Assembly (NCBI GenBank): GCA_964588685.1
Contig: CAZPQG010000008.1
Location: forward strand, 1-28,845
DNA from: CAYVBW01 sp964588685
GTDB lineage: Bacteria > Patescibacteriota > Microgenomatia > UBA1400 > PJMF01
Length of the DNA stretch: 28,845 nt
Reading direction: 5' to 3'
Below, piece after piece: positions 16,601-21,939 of the stretch. Positions within the stretch are counted from its first letter, which is position 1, and each line of letters opens with the position of its first letter. The notes beneath the pieces were generated by a model. That model saw only the letters and a program-made list of their open reading frames with translations, ran no database searches and was not told the DNA's origin. The position numbers and the translations under genes were made by a program.

Positions 16601-16989
16601 CTGCCGGTTTTTTGACCCAGCCAAATTTTTGACAGATACAAGTAAGTACCAATGCCGCCGATCAAATACATGATAAAAATATAAGCATAGCGGATTAAAT
16701 TATTAGGCAAAAGCAGCTGCAAAAAAAATAAAATTGGCAGCCGGGGAATTTCTGACAAATGAGCCTGAGCAGCGGGTGCTCCCAAACCCTGGTGTTCTAA
16801 CCAGGAGCCAAAAAAGACTTGGCGGGCATATCTAGCAAGATCAAACTCTGCATGGATGTTATCCCAGCCTGAGTAATAAGTGTTGATATCAATATTTTGA
16901 TAAGCCACTAACAAAGCCGTCACAATAACTACCATTAAAGGTAGTTTGTTTTTAAAGCCGGTAAAAAAATTAAATAATTTTTTTTTCAT
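13675..16989 (-). CDS. Giant polytopic membrane protein, GT-C/YfhO-like glycosyltransferase candidate
   Basis: The 1104-residue protein has many hydrophobic segments between residues 18 and about 460, then a large polar region (about 465-1065) likely outside the membrane, and a last membrane span near 1068-1092 before a basic tail. The first outside loop contains GWDNIHAEFD (41-50), with acidic residues where GT-C enzymes keep the catalytic aspartate. The architecture resembles the YfhO and arabinofuranosyltransferase-like GT-C proteins, which use lipid-linked sugars to modify surface polymers. The enzyme assignment is tentative because no diagnostic motif beyond the loop can be read. ATG start without Shine-Dalgarno. 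The C39-like protein gene follows after 74 bases, so they may form one surface operon. Confidence 0.7.
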   Translation of the reverse strand: MKKKLFNFFTGFKNKLPLMVVIVTALLVAYQNIDINTYYSGWDNIHAEFDLARYARQVFFGSWLEHQGLGAPAAQAHLSEIPRLPILFFLQLLLPNNLIRYAYIFIMYLIGGIGTYLYLSKIWLGQKTGSFKNWLASLGAVFYLLHILTLQQFYISFEMFITQFAFFPFLLILIHKLAKNFNLQNIGLFIFLQLLIAPSGHTPTVFYLAVLFSLLYAFFVRLKSNIKINWRKAVVFSFLIGVLTFITNAYWIVPNLYYSVENSQYVKESRTNTVFAPESVGSIKEAGTLRNFINNTHYLFTWKHYSFEEQQFEYVFAEWLPHLSQPSTQFFMAILGAGTVAGLVAAILNKNKGKKRWAIILFYLGSAALIWIELFPTSEIINYLYRFGLFQEVFRNPFTKLSILYSFTAVVLFIELVEFLIKSFQQHKTKKWLSTTSSMVILLIMFGAVFYTALPALQGHFINDKLRIKYPDQYFEMFDYLKTQNENLRVLPLPQFSHVAWSYHDWTFVEPGNGYQGMSFNFFGMPQPVLKRDFDRWVETNDFFYHELKYALDTQNLTHFSQILKKYKVDLVIVDESKMNPYLDYDYEQDHQLLVSAGLNKIWEQDFLTIYKRDAVNQESQIFTPDELKMTAGNTERIKRDWVYQHEGDYLLVDSNKARVIYPYADLMQPQLTNVEFKEDAAVIHQSITPNDYLFTLPGLRESNYFTPARISQQGQTVSIEFPVYQIVVQDEVITLPQLPNFNFEIDSNSQPIIIFFNKQGIVLEPNQTIYPVLSLTVGQPMEVSYANQLQAANFIKAGKISGSYLDIKQVFKMNPDWSQWQNDLSFQVNNADQIALKAEFPIFSLDITQNPTVNCSDPKQGAVNTDDLSQGIVYEADKFGVACSGYMFDYLSSAASYLLNVTGQNLQGRSIKFFISYSEPAAMADDVVFPQNEYNLNLALNKVSSDPRSQYFLNWETRSFGKLSKNELQQMNIMPFPLEQFAQLRMEPINNSNEVTNDIIINKHRSFIDAVHIVNVDCKSASCYVGLDQSYDSLWLAFSLGQRGRLPHFRFNNWANMWQLNQSGTVLIMYVPELIALFSLLCLIGGSAIFVKKVFKNKMNSAG

Positions 16990-17003
16990 AACTATATTAG
17001 AAA

Positions 17004-17090
17004 AACTCTTTTAGCCACTTCTTTTTTATGTTTTAAGATTGGAAATTGCTGATAAAAATACCAGCAACTGAAGAAATGAATAAAAGAGTT
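17004..17090 (-). repeat. Nested inverted repeats ahead of the giant membrane protein gene
   Basis: A perfect 10-bp inverted repeat (17004-17013 AACTCTTTTA; 17081-17090 TAAAAGAGTT) encloses a smaller one (TTGCTG/CAGCAA, about 17046-17067). On the minus strand this would fold ahead of the membrane protein gene. The last arm is followed by TTTTCTAA, so an attenuator or second terminator behind the lipoprotein is conceivable. Confidence 0.4.
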
Positions 17091-17118
17091 GAGCCGACCC
17101 CCCGAAAGGGGTCGGCTC
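17091..17118 (-). terminator. Strong intrinsic terminator after the lipoprotein gene
   Basis: Perfect 11-bp GC-rich stem: GAGCCGACCCC (17091-17101) pairs with GGGGTCGGCTC (17108-17118), with a six-base loop. On the minus strand it is followed by a T-rich stretch beginning AACTCTTTTATTC. It sits 16 bases after the lipoprotein stop codon, as expected for its terminator. It marks the left edge of the GC-rich island. Confidence 0.75.
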
Positions 17119-17133
17119 GAAAGGCATACAGGG

Positions 17134-17620
17134 TTAGGGAGTAGTGCTCTCGACCACGTTGGTCCAGAGTAGCTCCCAGCCATCCACCGCTGTGAAGCGG
17201 AGAACAGATAGAGAACCGTCGTTATAGTCGAAGATCGCCTGNNNNNNNNNNNNNNNNNNNNNNNNNNNNNNNNNNNNNNNNNNNNNNNNNNNNNNNNNNN
17301 NNNNNNNNNNNNNNNNNNNNNNNNNNNNNNNNNNNNNNNNNCAAGGTAGCTGTCGCTTCGACCGTAGGTTCTGGCGTCGCCGCCAAAGTCGCCTTTGTCT
17401 CAACAGTCGCCGAGACCTGCTCGGCAACGGTGAGGGTCGGAGTGAGAGTCGCCGTTGGTGTGGCCAGCATGGCCACTACCAACTCGGCGATTTCCTGAGG
17501 GCTCTGGGTCTCGACCTCCGTAGGCGTGGGTGCAACCCACGCCTCCTCCTGCTTGGCTGCAGTGCAGCCAGAGAGGAAAATCCCAACAACCAAAATCAAA
17601 GCCACCATTCTCCACTTCAT
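17134..17620 (-). CDS. Thr/Pro-rich lipoprotein, interrupted by a scaffold gap
   Basis: The N-terminus is a lipoprotein signal peptide: basic MKWRM, a hydrophobic core, and a lipobox LSGC with the lipidated cysteine at residue 19. Next comes a Thr/Pro/Ala/Val-rich linker with ATPTATLTPT-like repeats. The 100-N gap (17242-17341) interrupts the middle. After it, one frame gives a sensible C-terminus (QAIFDYNDG through GWELLWTNVVESTTP) ending at TAA 17134-17136. The two sides are in different frames only because the N-run is an arbitrary length; a gap divisible by three would join them. Base composition is markedly GC-richer than every neighbour, and AAGGAGG lies five bases before the ATG. Function unknown; a surface-exposed binding module on a flexible stalk is plausible. 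Horizontal transfer is likely. Confidence 0.75.
17242..17341. other. Assembly gap (100 N) inside the lipoprotein gene
   Basis: Exactly 100 N, a standard placeholder length. It falls in the Thr/Pro-rich low-complexity part of the gene, where short repeats could have broken the assembly. True length unknown. Confidence 0.99.
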
Positions 17621-17625
17621 TTTTT

Positions 17626-17632
17626 CCTCCTT
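17626..17632 (-). promoter_or_regulatory. Perfect Shine-Dalgarno of the lipoprotein gene
   Basis: The minus strand reads AAGGAGG followed by five A residues and ATG (17620). It is by far the strongest ribosome-binding site in the window; most neighbours show none. Confidence 0.85.
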
Positions 17633-17640
17633 TTTCTATA

Positions 17641-17661
17641 CCCTGCTGCTAAGCAACAGGG
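17641..17661 (-). promoter_or_regulatory. Hairpin in the lipoprotein 5' leader
   Basis: On the minus strand CCCTGTTGC and GCAGCAGGG pair over nine positions (one G-T wobble) around a TTA loop, ending nine bases before the Shine-Dalgarno. The wobble is a C-A mismatch on the other strand, favouring a minus-strand RNA. The shape resembles the hairpin at 23184-23201 (CCCG..loop..CGGG followed by TA and an A-rich run), so it may instead be a dispersed palindrome. Confidence 0.5.
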
Positions 17662-17688
17662 TAAAAAACCAAATTTACCACCCATGAT

Positions 17689-17778
17689 TGAGTGGCTCCA
17701 AACCGACCATCAAAAATCAGAACTCATAATTATTTTTAAAAAAATAAAAATAAGCCATCATCAGCTTGGAGCCACTCA
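17689..17778. repeat. Perfect 13-bp inverted repeat with 64-bp AT-rich interior
   Basis: TGAGTGGCTCCAA (17689-17701) and TTGGAGCCACTCA (17766-17778) form perfect arms. The interior is AT-rich with a self-complementary run of A and T near 17732-17748 and related CCATCA..TCAG segments at both ends. A long cruciform or RNA hairpin is possible on either strand. No coding potential inside. It resembles a small non-autonomous element or the leader of the lipoprotein transcript. Confidence 0.6.
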
Positions 17779-17802
17779 TCACGGAAATGATAAGTTGGTT
17801 GC

Positions 17803-17836
17803 AAAAAAGGAGGACGCTTCGCGCGTCATCTTTTTC
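17803..17836. terminator. Candidate bidirectional terminator
   Basis: GACGC (17813-17817) pairs with GCGTC (17823-17827) around TTCGC. On the minus strand it is followed by CTCCTTTTTT, and on the plus strand by ATCTTTTTC. The stem is short but GC-rich and both sides have a T-run. Confidence 0.5.
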
Positions 17837-17846
17837 TGTATGCCTT

Positions 17847-18043
17847 GTTAAAGAGCTGTTATTCCTTACGGAATAACCACCCGCTATCAATCAACCTATT
17901 CCGCCGCACACTTGTTACAAGTGCTGGCAGAAAATTGCTGATCAACAGCTTGTTACTGATAATAGTCAGCAAGGAGCTATTGACCAATGGTTGTGTTGCA
18001 TAATGTGTTTGGCTTTTTAAAGGCAGCCAGCCCAATTTGAATA
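17847..18043. other. Non-coding stretch with several short perfect hairpins
   Basis: No convincing reading frame is present. Perfect inverted repeats are GTTATTCC/GGAATAAC (17858-17865 and 17870-17877), CACTTG/CAAGTG around TTA near 17909-17923, and TTGCTGA/TCAGCAA (17935-17941 and 17966-17972). This density suggests either a structured RNA or remnants of palindromic elements. No match to RNase P RNA, tmRNA, SRP RNA or 6S RNA was recognised. Confidence 0.4.
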
Positions 18044-18245
18044 AGATTCGAATAAAAATTATGATTAGTAATATTTGCCTAAATATTGTGAATATTTGGT
18101 TAATAATATCAATTATATAAGATGTATAAATAAATATTATTCAATACATCAGATTATAAATAAATATATCTATAATGTCAACAATTATAGGATATAAAAA
18201 CACCAGATAAATCCCCCGATAAAATTAAGTAGAAGGTTATTAAAA
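18044..18245. other. Very AT-rich non-coding tract with repeats
   Basis: This 200-base tract downstream of the GT4 gene is almost all A and T. It holds a 13-base direct repeat TATAAATAAATAT (18125-18137 and 18155-18167), an inverted repeat GATGTAT/ATACATC (18121-18127 and 18144-18150), and a palindrome around 18078-18099 (AAATATT/AATATTT). No gene is seen. It could be a promoter-rich or curved-DNA region; nothing identifies an origin. Confidence 0.4.
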
Positions 18246-19310
18246 TTAATACAAACTTATATACATCTGAACAACTTTATCCCAAGTTTGCTGCAAAGCC
18301 CAAGTTTTATTGCCTGTCAAATCCATTTTTTGAGCTAAAACCGGCAATTGTTCTAGAATTTTTACTAACTCATCAACATTATCAGGAATAATAATTTTAG
18401 CTCCTAAATCACTCAACTGCCAATAATCTTTCTTTAAAGGGTTGCCGGCGGCAGTTAGCACGACACAACCGGCTGCCATTGCTTCCACAGCAGATAAATA
18501 ACCACCTGCAAAACAAAACCGACTGCTGAGCAAATACTGCCTGACTTGCTTGCTGTTAAGCCAACCCAGCACTTGCCCCTGCTCAGCACAAACTGCACGC
18601 AGTTCTCCGTCTCCAATAAAAACTAATTCCAACTTTCTTTTATCATCAGCAGAAAGCTGTCTATAAGCTGATAATAATAAAGGTAAACCAGTGTCTTCGA
18701 CTAATCTACCTGAAAACACCAATCTATTGATTTTCTTTTCACTATCTTTATTGTCACTTTCAAATACAGCTGCATCAACAGCGCCTGTTATCACCCGATC
18801 AGCTTTAACCCCGTAATATTTATTAACATATGCTCCCACCGCCACGACTTTATCAGCTAAAGCCGCACTGACTTTTTTAAGCCAAATATTTGTTTTAGGA
18901 ACAGGATATTCTCCTTCCCAGCCGTGCATCGTGAGTATCATTTTTTTTCGAGGCAATAACAACCGCAGGGGCAATAACCAAATCATCACATCATGGACAT
19001 GAATGATTTGCGCTTCAACAAACAGCTGCCAATACTTTGTTAGTAACTTGTACCAAATCACAATTAAACCTAAATATTTAATTTTAGGCTGCCAAAATCG
19101 ATGCACAAAAAGGCCTTTAATTTTTCCAAGCTTGATCTGATTTTTATCAACTGCAGCTGTAATAATTTTTAAACTAAGCTGGGGCTGCTGCCGTAATAAT
19201 AAAGCAGTTTGCAAGACATGCTGCTCTACTCCTCCTTGGTGGGGATAGAAGCGAGGCGTAATAATAAGAAGATTTTTGCAGCTGTTGTCAGCTGTATTTC
19301 TTTCCGGCAT
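18246..19310 (-). CDS. Glycosyltransferase family 4 (GT-B fold)
   Basis: A 354-residue retaining-type GT-B glycosyltransferase that transfers a sugar from a nucleotide-sugar donor, probably in surface polysaccharide or glycolipid synthesis at the inner membrane face. The acceptor-domain start is LLIITPRFYPHQGGVEQHV (14-32) with the glycine-rich loop. The donor domain begins LVFSGRLVEDTGLPLLLSA, with VFIGDGEL and VLGWLN following. In the EX7E donor motif only the second Glu is kept (SAVEAMAAG); the first position is Ala in CFAGGYLSAVE. The ATG at 19310 has TACAAT six bases upstream and no Shine-Dalgarno. Divergent from the GT2 gene with 50 bases between. Confidence 0.88.
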   Translation of the reverse strand: MPERNTADNSCKNLLIITPRFYPHQGGVEQHVLQTALLLRQQPQLSLKIITAAVDKNQIKLGKIKGLFVHRFWQPKIKYLGLIVIWYKLLTKYWQLFVEAQIIHVHDVMIWLLPLRLLLPRKKMILTMHGWEGEYPVPKTNIWLKKVSAALADKVVAVGAYVNKYYGVKADRVITGAVDAAVFESDNKDSEKKINRLVFSGRLVEDTGLPLLLSAYRQLSADDKRKLELVFIGDGELRAVCAEQGQVLGWLNSKQVRQYLLSSRFCFAGGYLSAVEAMAAGCVVLTAAGNPLKKDYWQLSDLGAKIIIPDNVDELVKILEQLPVLAQKMDLTGNKTWALQQTWDKVVQMYISLY

Positions 19311-19316
19311 ATAGAG

Positions 19317-19322
19317 ATTGTA
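19317..19322 (-). promoter_or_regulatory. -10 box six bases before the GT4 start codon
   Basis: Minus-strand TACAAT ends six bases before ATG 19310, so the message would begin at or next to the start codon. The -35 region is poor. On the other strand TATTAT ends ten bases before the GT2 ATG at 19361. Confidence 0.35.
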
Positions 19323-19360
19323 CCAAAGAAGGCCTGGTTTCTGATATTATATGAACTGAA

Positions 19361-20326
19361 ATGAAGAAAATAAAAACAAGTCTAGTCATTACTGTTTTGA
19401 ACGAGGCTGAAACCATCCTGTCGCTGCTTGAGGCTATTATTAAGCAAAAAAAATTGCCTCATGAGGTTATTATTGTTGACGGCGGATCTAAAGATGAAAC
19501 TACCGGCATTATTGAAGATTTTATTCAAGACCTGCCGGCATTATCTCAAAAAAAACTGAATTTTACTTTAAAAATTTTACCACAATCAAATCGTTCTCAG
19601 GCCAGAAATTGGGCCATTACCCAAGCAAAATATGGCCTCATCGCCATTACTGATGCCGGCTGCATCCCTCAACCCGGCTGGCTGAAAAATCTAGTAAAAA
19701 AATACCAACAAACCCAGGCCGATGTTGTCGGCGGCTATTTTTACGGTTTACCAGCCACTCCCTTTGAACAAGCCGTGGTGGCTTATACTCTGCAGATGCC
19801 TGATCAAATTAAACCGGACCAATTTATACCCACCACTCGTTCTGTTTTAATCACCAAACAAACCTGGAAAAAATTAAACGGCTTTGATGAAAAATTGAGC
19901 TTAAATGAAGATTTTGATTTTTTTTATCGGGCCAAACAGGAGGAACTAAAGTTTGCTTTTGCCGGGGAGGCTTTAGTAGGTTGGCTGCCGCGGAAAAATT
20001 TAGTTGAATTTGCCAAAATGATTTTTAACTTTGCTCAAGGAGATATTGAAGCAGGCATTCTTCGCCCCAAAGTACAGCTTTTATTCGGGCGCTATTTATT
20101 AGTCATCACTGCTGTCTTAAGCCTAATCATCTTTACTCAGGTTGAAATTATCAGGCTTATAATTATCATTTCCTTCTGGCTAGCAATCTATTTAATCTGG
20201 GCTGTTAACAAAAATGTTAAATATGTCCCTCAGGGCTGGTATTGGCTGCCGATCTTGCAGCTGACGGCTGATGCGGCTGTCATGGCGGGCAGCTTAACCG
20301 GCTTATTATCAAAGCAAAAACAATAA
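19361..20326 (+). CDS. Glycosyltransferase family 2 with C-terminal membrane segments
   Basis: A 321-residue inverting GT-A glycosyltransferase. The N-terminal domain has the family opening SLVITVLNEAETI (7-19), VDGGSKDET (39-47) with the nucleotide-binding aspartate, and TDAGCIP (97-103) in the DXD position. NEDFDFFYRA (about 184-193) supplies the acidic catalytic-base region. Residues about 244-290 form two membrane spans, with a weaker hydrophobic stretch near the C-terminus, anchoring it to the inner membrane. It probably acts in surface glycan or glycolipid assembly with the divergent GT4. ATG start, no Shine-Dalgarno. Confidence 0.9.
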   Translation: MKKIKTSLVITVLNEAETILSLLEAIIKQKKLPHEVIIVDGGSKDETTGIIEDFIQDLPALSQKKLNFTLKILPQSNRSQARNWAITQAKYGLIAITDAGCIPQPGWLKNLVKKYQQTQADVVGGYFYGLPATPFEQAVVAYTLQMPDQIKPDQFIPTTRSVLITKQTWKKLNGFDEKLSLNEDFDFFYRAKQEELKFAFAGEALVGWLPRKNLVEFAKMIFNFAQGDIEAGILRPKVQLLFGRYLLVITAVLSLIIFTQVEIIRLIIIISFWLAIYLIWAVNKNVKYVPQGWYWLPILQLTADAAVMAGSLTGLLSKQKQ

Positions 20327-20368
20327 ATTATTAAGCTCCAAAAGTATACTTGTTCTTTGCAATGACTG

Positions 20369-21523
20369 CTAATAATTTCTACCCGGATTAGTAATCACTA
20401 AATCATGCGGGTGGCTTTCTTTGAGTGAAGCCTCAGTGATTCTGATAAACTCTGCGTCCTGCTGCAGCTGCTTTATTGTTTGACAACCAACATAATACAT
20501 GCCTGATCTAATTCCGCCCAAGGCTTGATCAACCATTTCCTGCACTGAACCCTTAATCGGCACCATTGCATCCACTCCTTCTGCCACCAACACTCTATCT
20601 GAATAATCTTTACCGTGAAATTCTGACTCTGATTTAATCTGTGCTCCTTTTTTCATGGCTCCTTCAGAACCCATGCCTCGGTAGGTTTTAAAAGCATATT
20701 CTTCAATACCATTACGGGCCAAGTGTTTAAAATTGGCAGGCAGCTCTTCTTTACTAATAACAAAATGTTCGCCCGGCGATTCCAAACAGCTGGCAAAATA
20801 GCTGCCCATCATCACAGTTTCTGCTCCGGCCGCTAAAGCCTTGACAATATCTCCGGAATAACGAATGCCGCCATCAGCCACTACCGGTACTCCGGCTTCC
20901 CGACCGGCCCGGGCAGTTTCTACAATCGAAGTTAATTGAGGCATACCCATGCCTGACACAATTCTAGTAGTGCAAATTGCACCCGGACCCATGCCTACCC
21001 GCAAACTATCAACACCGGCATCAATTAAAGCTTTAGCTCCCTCGTAAGTTGCTACATTACCGGCCATCACTTCAATGTTAGGAAATTGTTTTTTAATAAA
21101 AGCAGCTGCATTAATAATCGAGGCACAATGACCATGGGCTGAGTCCAGTACAATTAACGGCGTTTTAACGTCAGACAAGGCTTCAACCCTTTTTTTATAG
21201 CCTTGACTGGCACCGACAGCTGCTCCAACCGGTAAATTTTTAGCTAAAACTTTTTCAACTTGTGCTGCCTGGTCTTCAATGGTTAAATTACGGTGGATAA
21301 TACCCAATCCACCGGCTTGTGCCAGCGCAATTGCCAGTTTGCTTTCAGTGACGGTATCCATAGGAGCTGAAATTAAAGGACTATCCAGCGATATATTACG
21401 GGTAGCGCGTGAGGTTAAGTCAATATCACTCCGGGAAAAATCAGAATAATTAGGAGAAAGCAAAACGTCATCGTAAGTTAAATGAACCGGCAAGTTAGAA
21501 AGTTCAGAGGCAGAGTTAATCAT
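20369..21523 (-). CDS. guaB: IMP dehydrogenase lacking CBS domains
   Basis: NAD-dependent oxidation of IMP to XMP, the committed step of guanine nucleotide synthesis, in the cytosol. The TIM-barrel motifs are LTYDDVLLSP (15-24), SAPMDTVTE, GGLGIIHRN, the active-site loop GPGAICTTRIV with C184, ADGGIRYSGD, and the YRGMGS flap element (281-286). At 384 residues it is about 100 shorter than the usual enzyme because the CBS (Bateman) pair is absent: the barrel runs straight from AAQVEKVLAKN to LPVGAAVG near residue 96. Allosteric control by adenine or guanine nucleotides through CBS domains is therefore lost. A segment of extra residues (about 250-276) precedes the flap. Convergent with the GT2 gene; a structured region and terminator lie upstream. 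Confidence 0.95.
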   Translation of the reverse strand: MINSASELSNLPVHLTYDDVLLSPNYSDFSRSDIDLTSRATRNISLDSPLISAPMDTVTESKLAIALAQAGGLGIIHRNLTIEDQAAQVEKVLAKNLPVGAAVGASQGYKKRVEALSDVKTPLIVLDSAHGHCASIINAAAFIKKQFPNIEVMAGNVATYEGAKALIDAGVDSLRVGMGPGAICTTRIVSGMGMPQLTSIVETARAGREAGVPVVADGGIRYSGDIVKALAAGAETVMMGSYFASCLESPGEHFVISKEELPANFKHLARNGIEEYAFKTYRGMGSEGAMKKGAQIKSESEFHGKDYSDRVLVAEGVDAMVPIKGSVQEMVDQALGGIRSGMYYVGCQTIKQLQQDAEFIRITEASLKESHPHDLVITNPGRNY

Positions 21524-21636
21524 AATTTTTCTTTAAATTAATAATTAAATAGTAAAAATCGCTGCTATTTTGAGTTGCTATTTTTAGTTAGAACTTTTAT
21601 TAATTTTTAGATAATAAAAAAACACCTCTTTGTTTT

Positions 21637-21723
21637 AGCTCGCTTGGTTTGCCCCCGTCTGTTTATTTTAAAAATAAACAGCGGTCTGTTGCTTGGGAGC
21701 GAAAACAATTAGGCGTTTTCGCT
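21637..21723 (-). promoter_or_regulatory. Structured leader region ahead of guaB (candidate cis-regulatory RNA)
   Basis: Two hairpins lie in the 416-base gap between capA and guaB. On the minus strand AGCGAAAAC pairs perfectly with GTTTTCGCT (21715-21723 and 21698-21706, 8-base loop). Next is a long inverted repeat from 21637 to 21700, with outer GCTC/GAGC, an inner CCG/CGG with one bulge, and CTGTTTATT/AATAAACAG at its tip. A run of seven T follows at 21616-21622, about 90 bases before the guaB ATG. No known purine riboswitch or T-box consensus was recognised. Confidence 0.45.
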
Positions 21724-21730
21724 GTTAAAA

Positions 21731-21758
21731 TATGTAGCTTTTTATTAATCTTAATCAA
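21731..21758 (-). promoter_or_regulatory. Possible promoter for the guaB leader
   Basis: Minus-strand TTGATT (21753-21758) and TACATA (21731-21736) are separated by 16 bases. Initiation would fall just before the first hairpin of the structured region, which supports the pairing but does not prove it. Confidence 0.3.
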
Positions 21759-21762
21759 ACTT

Positions 21763-21798
21763 AAAAAAGGTTGCAATATGAATTTTGAAACCTTTTTT
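21763..21798. terminator. Bidirectional terminator-like hairpin after capA
   Basis: AAAAAAGGTT (21763-21772) and AACCTTTTTT (21789-21798) are perfect complements with a 16-base loop. On the minus strand the second arm ends in six T, so it could terminate the capA transcript. A second weaker hairpin (CAGCTT..AAGCTG, about 21801-21839) lies between it and capA. The stem is AT-rich, so strength is uncertain. Confidence 0.5.
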
Positions 21799-21939
21799 TA
21801 CAGCTTGCTTTTAAAATTTATTAAAAAGTTTAAAAGCTGATTTGTTGAAAATTGTATTCAAAAATTTCTTGGAGATTAAACTTCGGATTCAAAAATTTAA
21901 ATTTTAAATTTGAAGCACAACTGGTTTTTAATACTGCTA

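Larger units (their letters stand above)
17121..17846. repeat. 11-bp inverted repeats bracketing the GC-rich island
   Basis: AAGGCATACAG at 17121-17131 is repeated inverted as CTGTATGCCTT at 17836-17846. These perfect 11-bp arms enclose the lipoprotein gene, its leader and a hairpin-rich spacer, nearly coinciding with the GC-rich tract. No flanking target duplication is visible. It may be a small mobile cassette with terminal repeats or chance; an 11-bp match over 0.7 kb is suggestive but not decisive. Confidence 0.35.

Noticed and set aside
16992..17183. 63-residue minus-strand frame at the edge of the GC-rich island
   Set aside because: It overlaps the lipoprotein C-terminus in another frame and reads through the terminator hairpin.
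17121..17846. Integron cassette with attC site
   Set aside because: No pair of attC core sites of the GTTRRRY type in the right arrangement and no integrase gene were found.
17640..18245. tmRNA, RNase P RNA, SRP RNA or 6S RNA in the large gap
   Set aside because: None of the conserved core sequences of these RNAs is visible.
21524..21760. Purine riboswitch or T-box upstream of guaB
   Set aside because: No purine-aptamer loop sequences and no T-box consensus could be found; kept only as an unclassified structured region.
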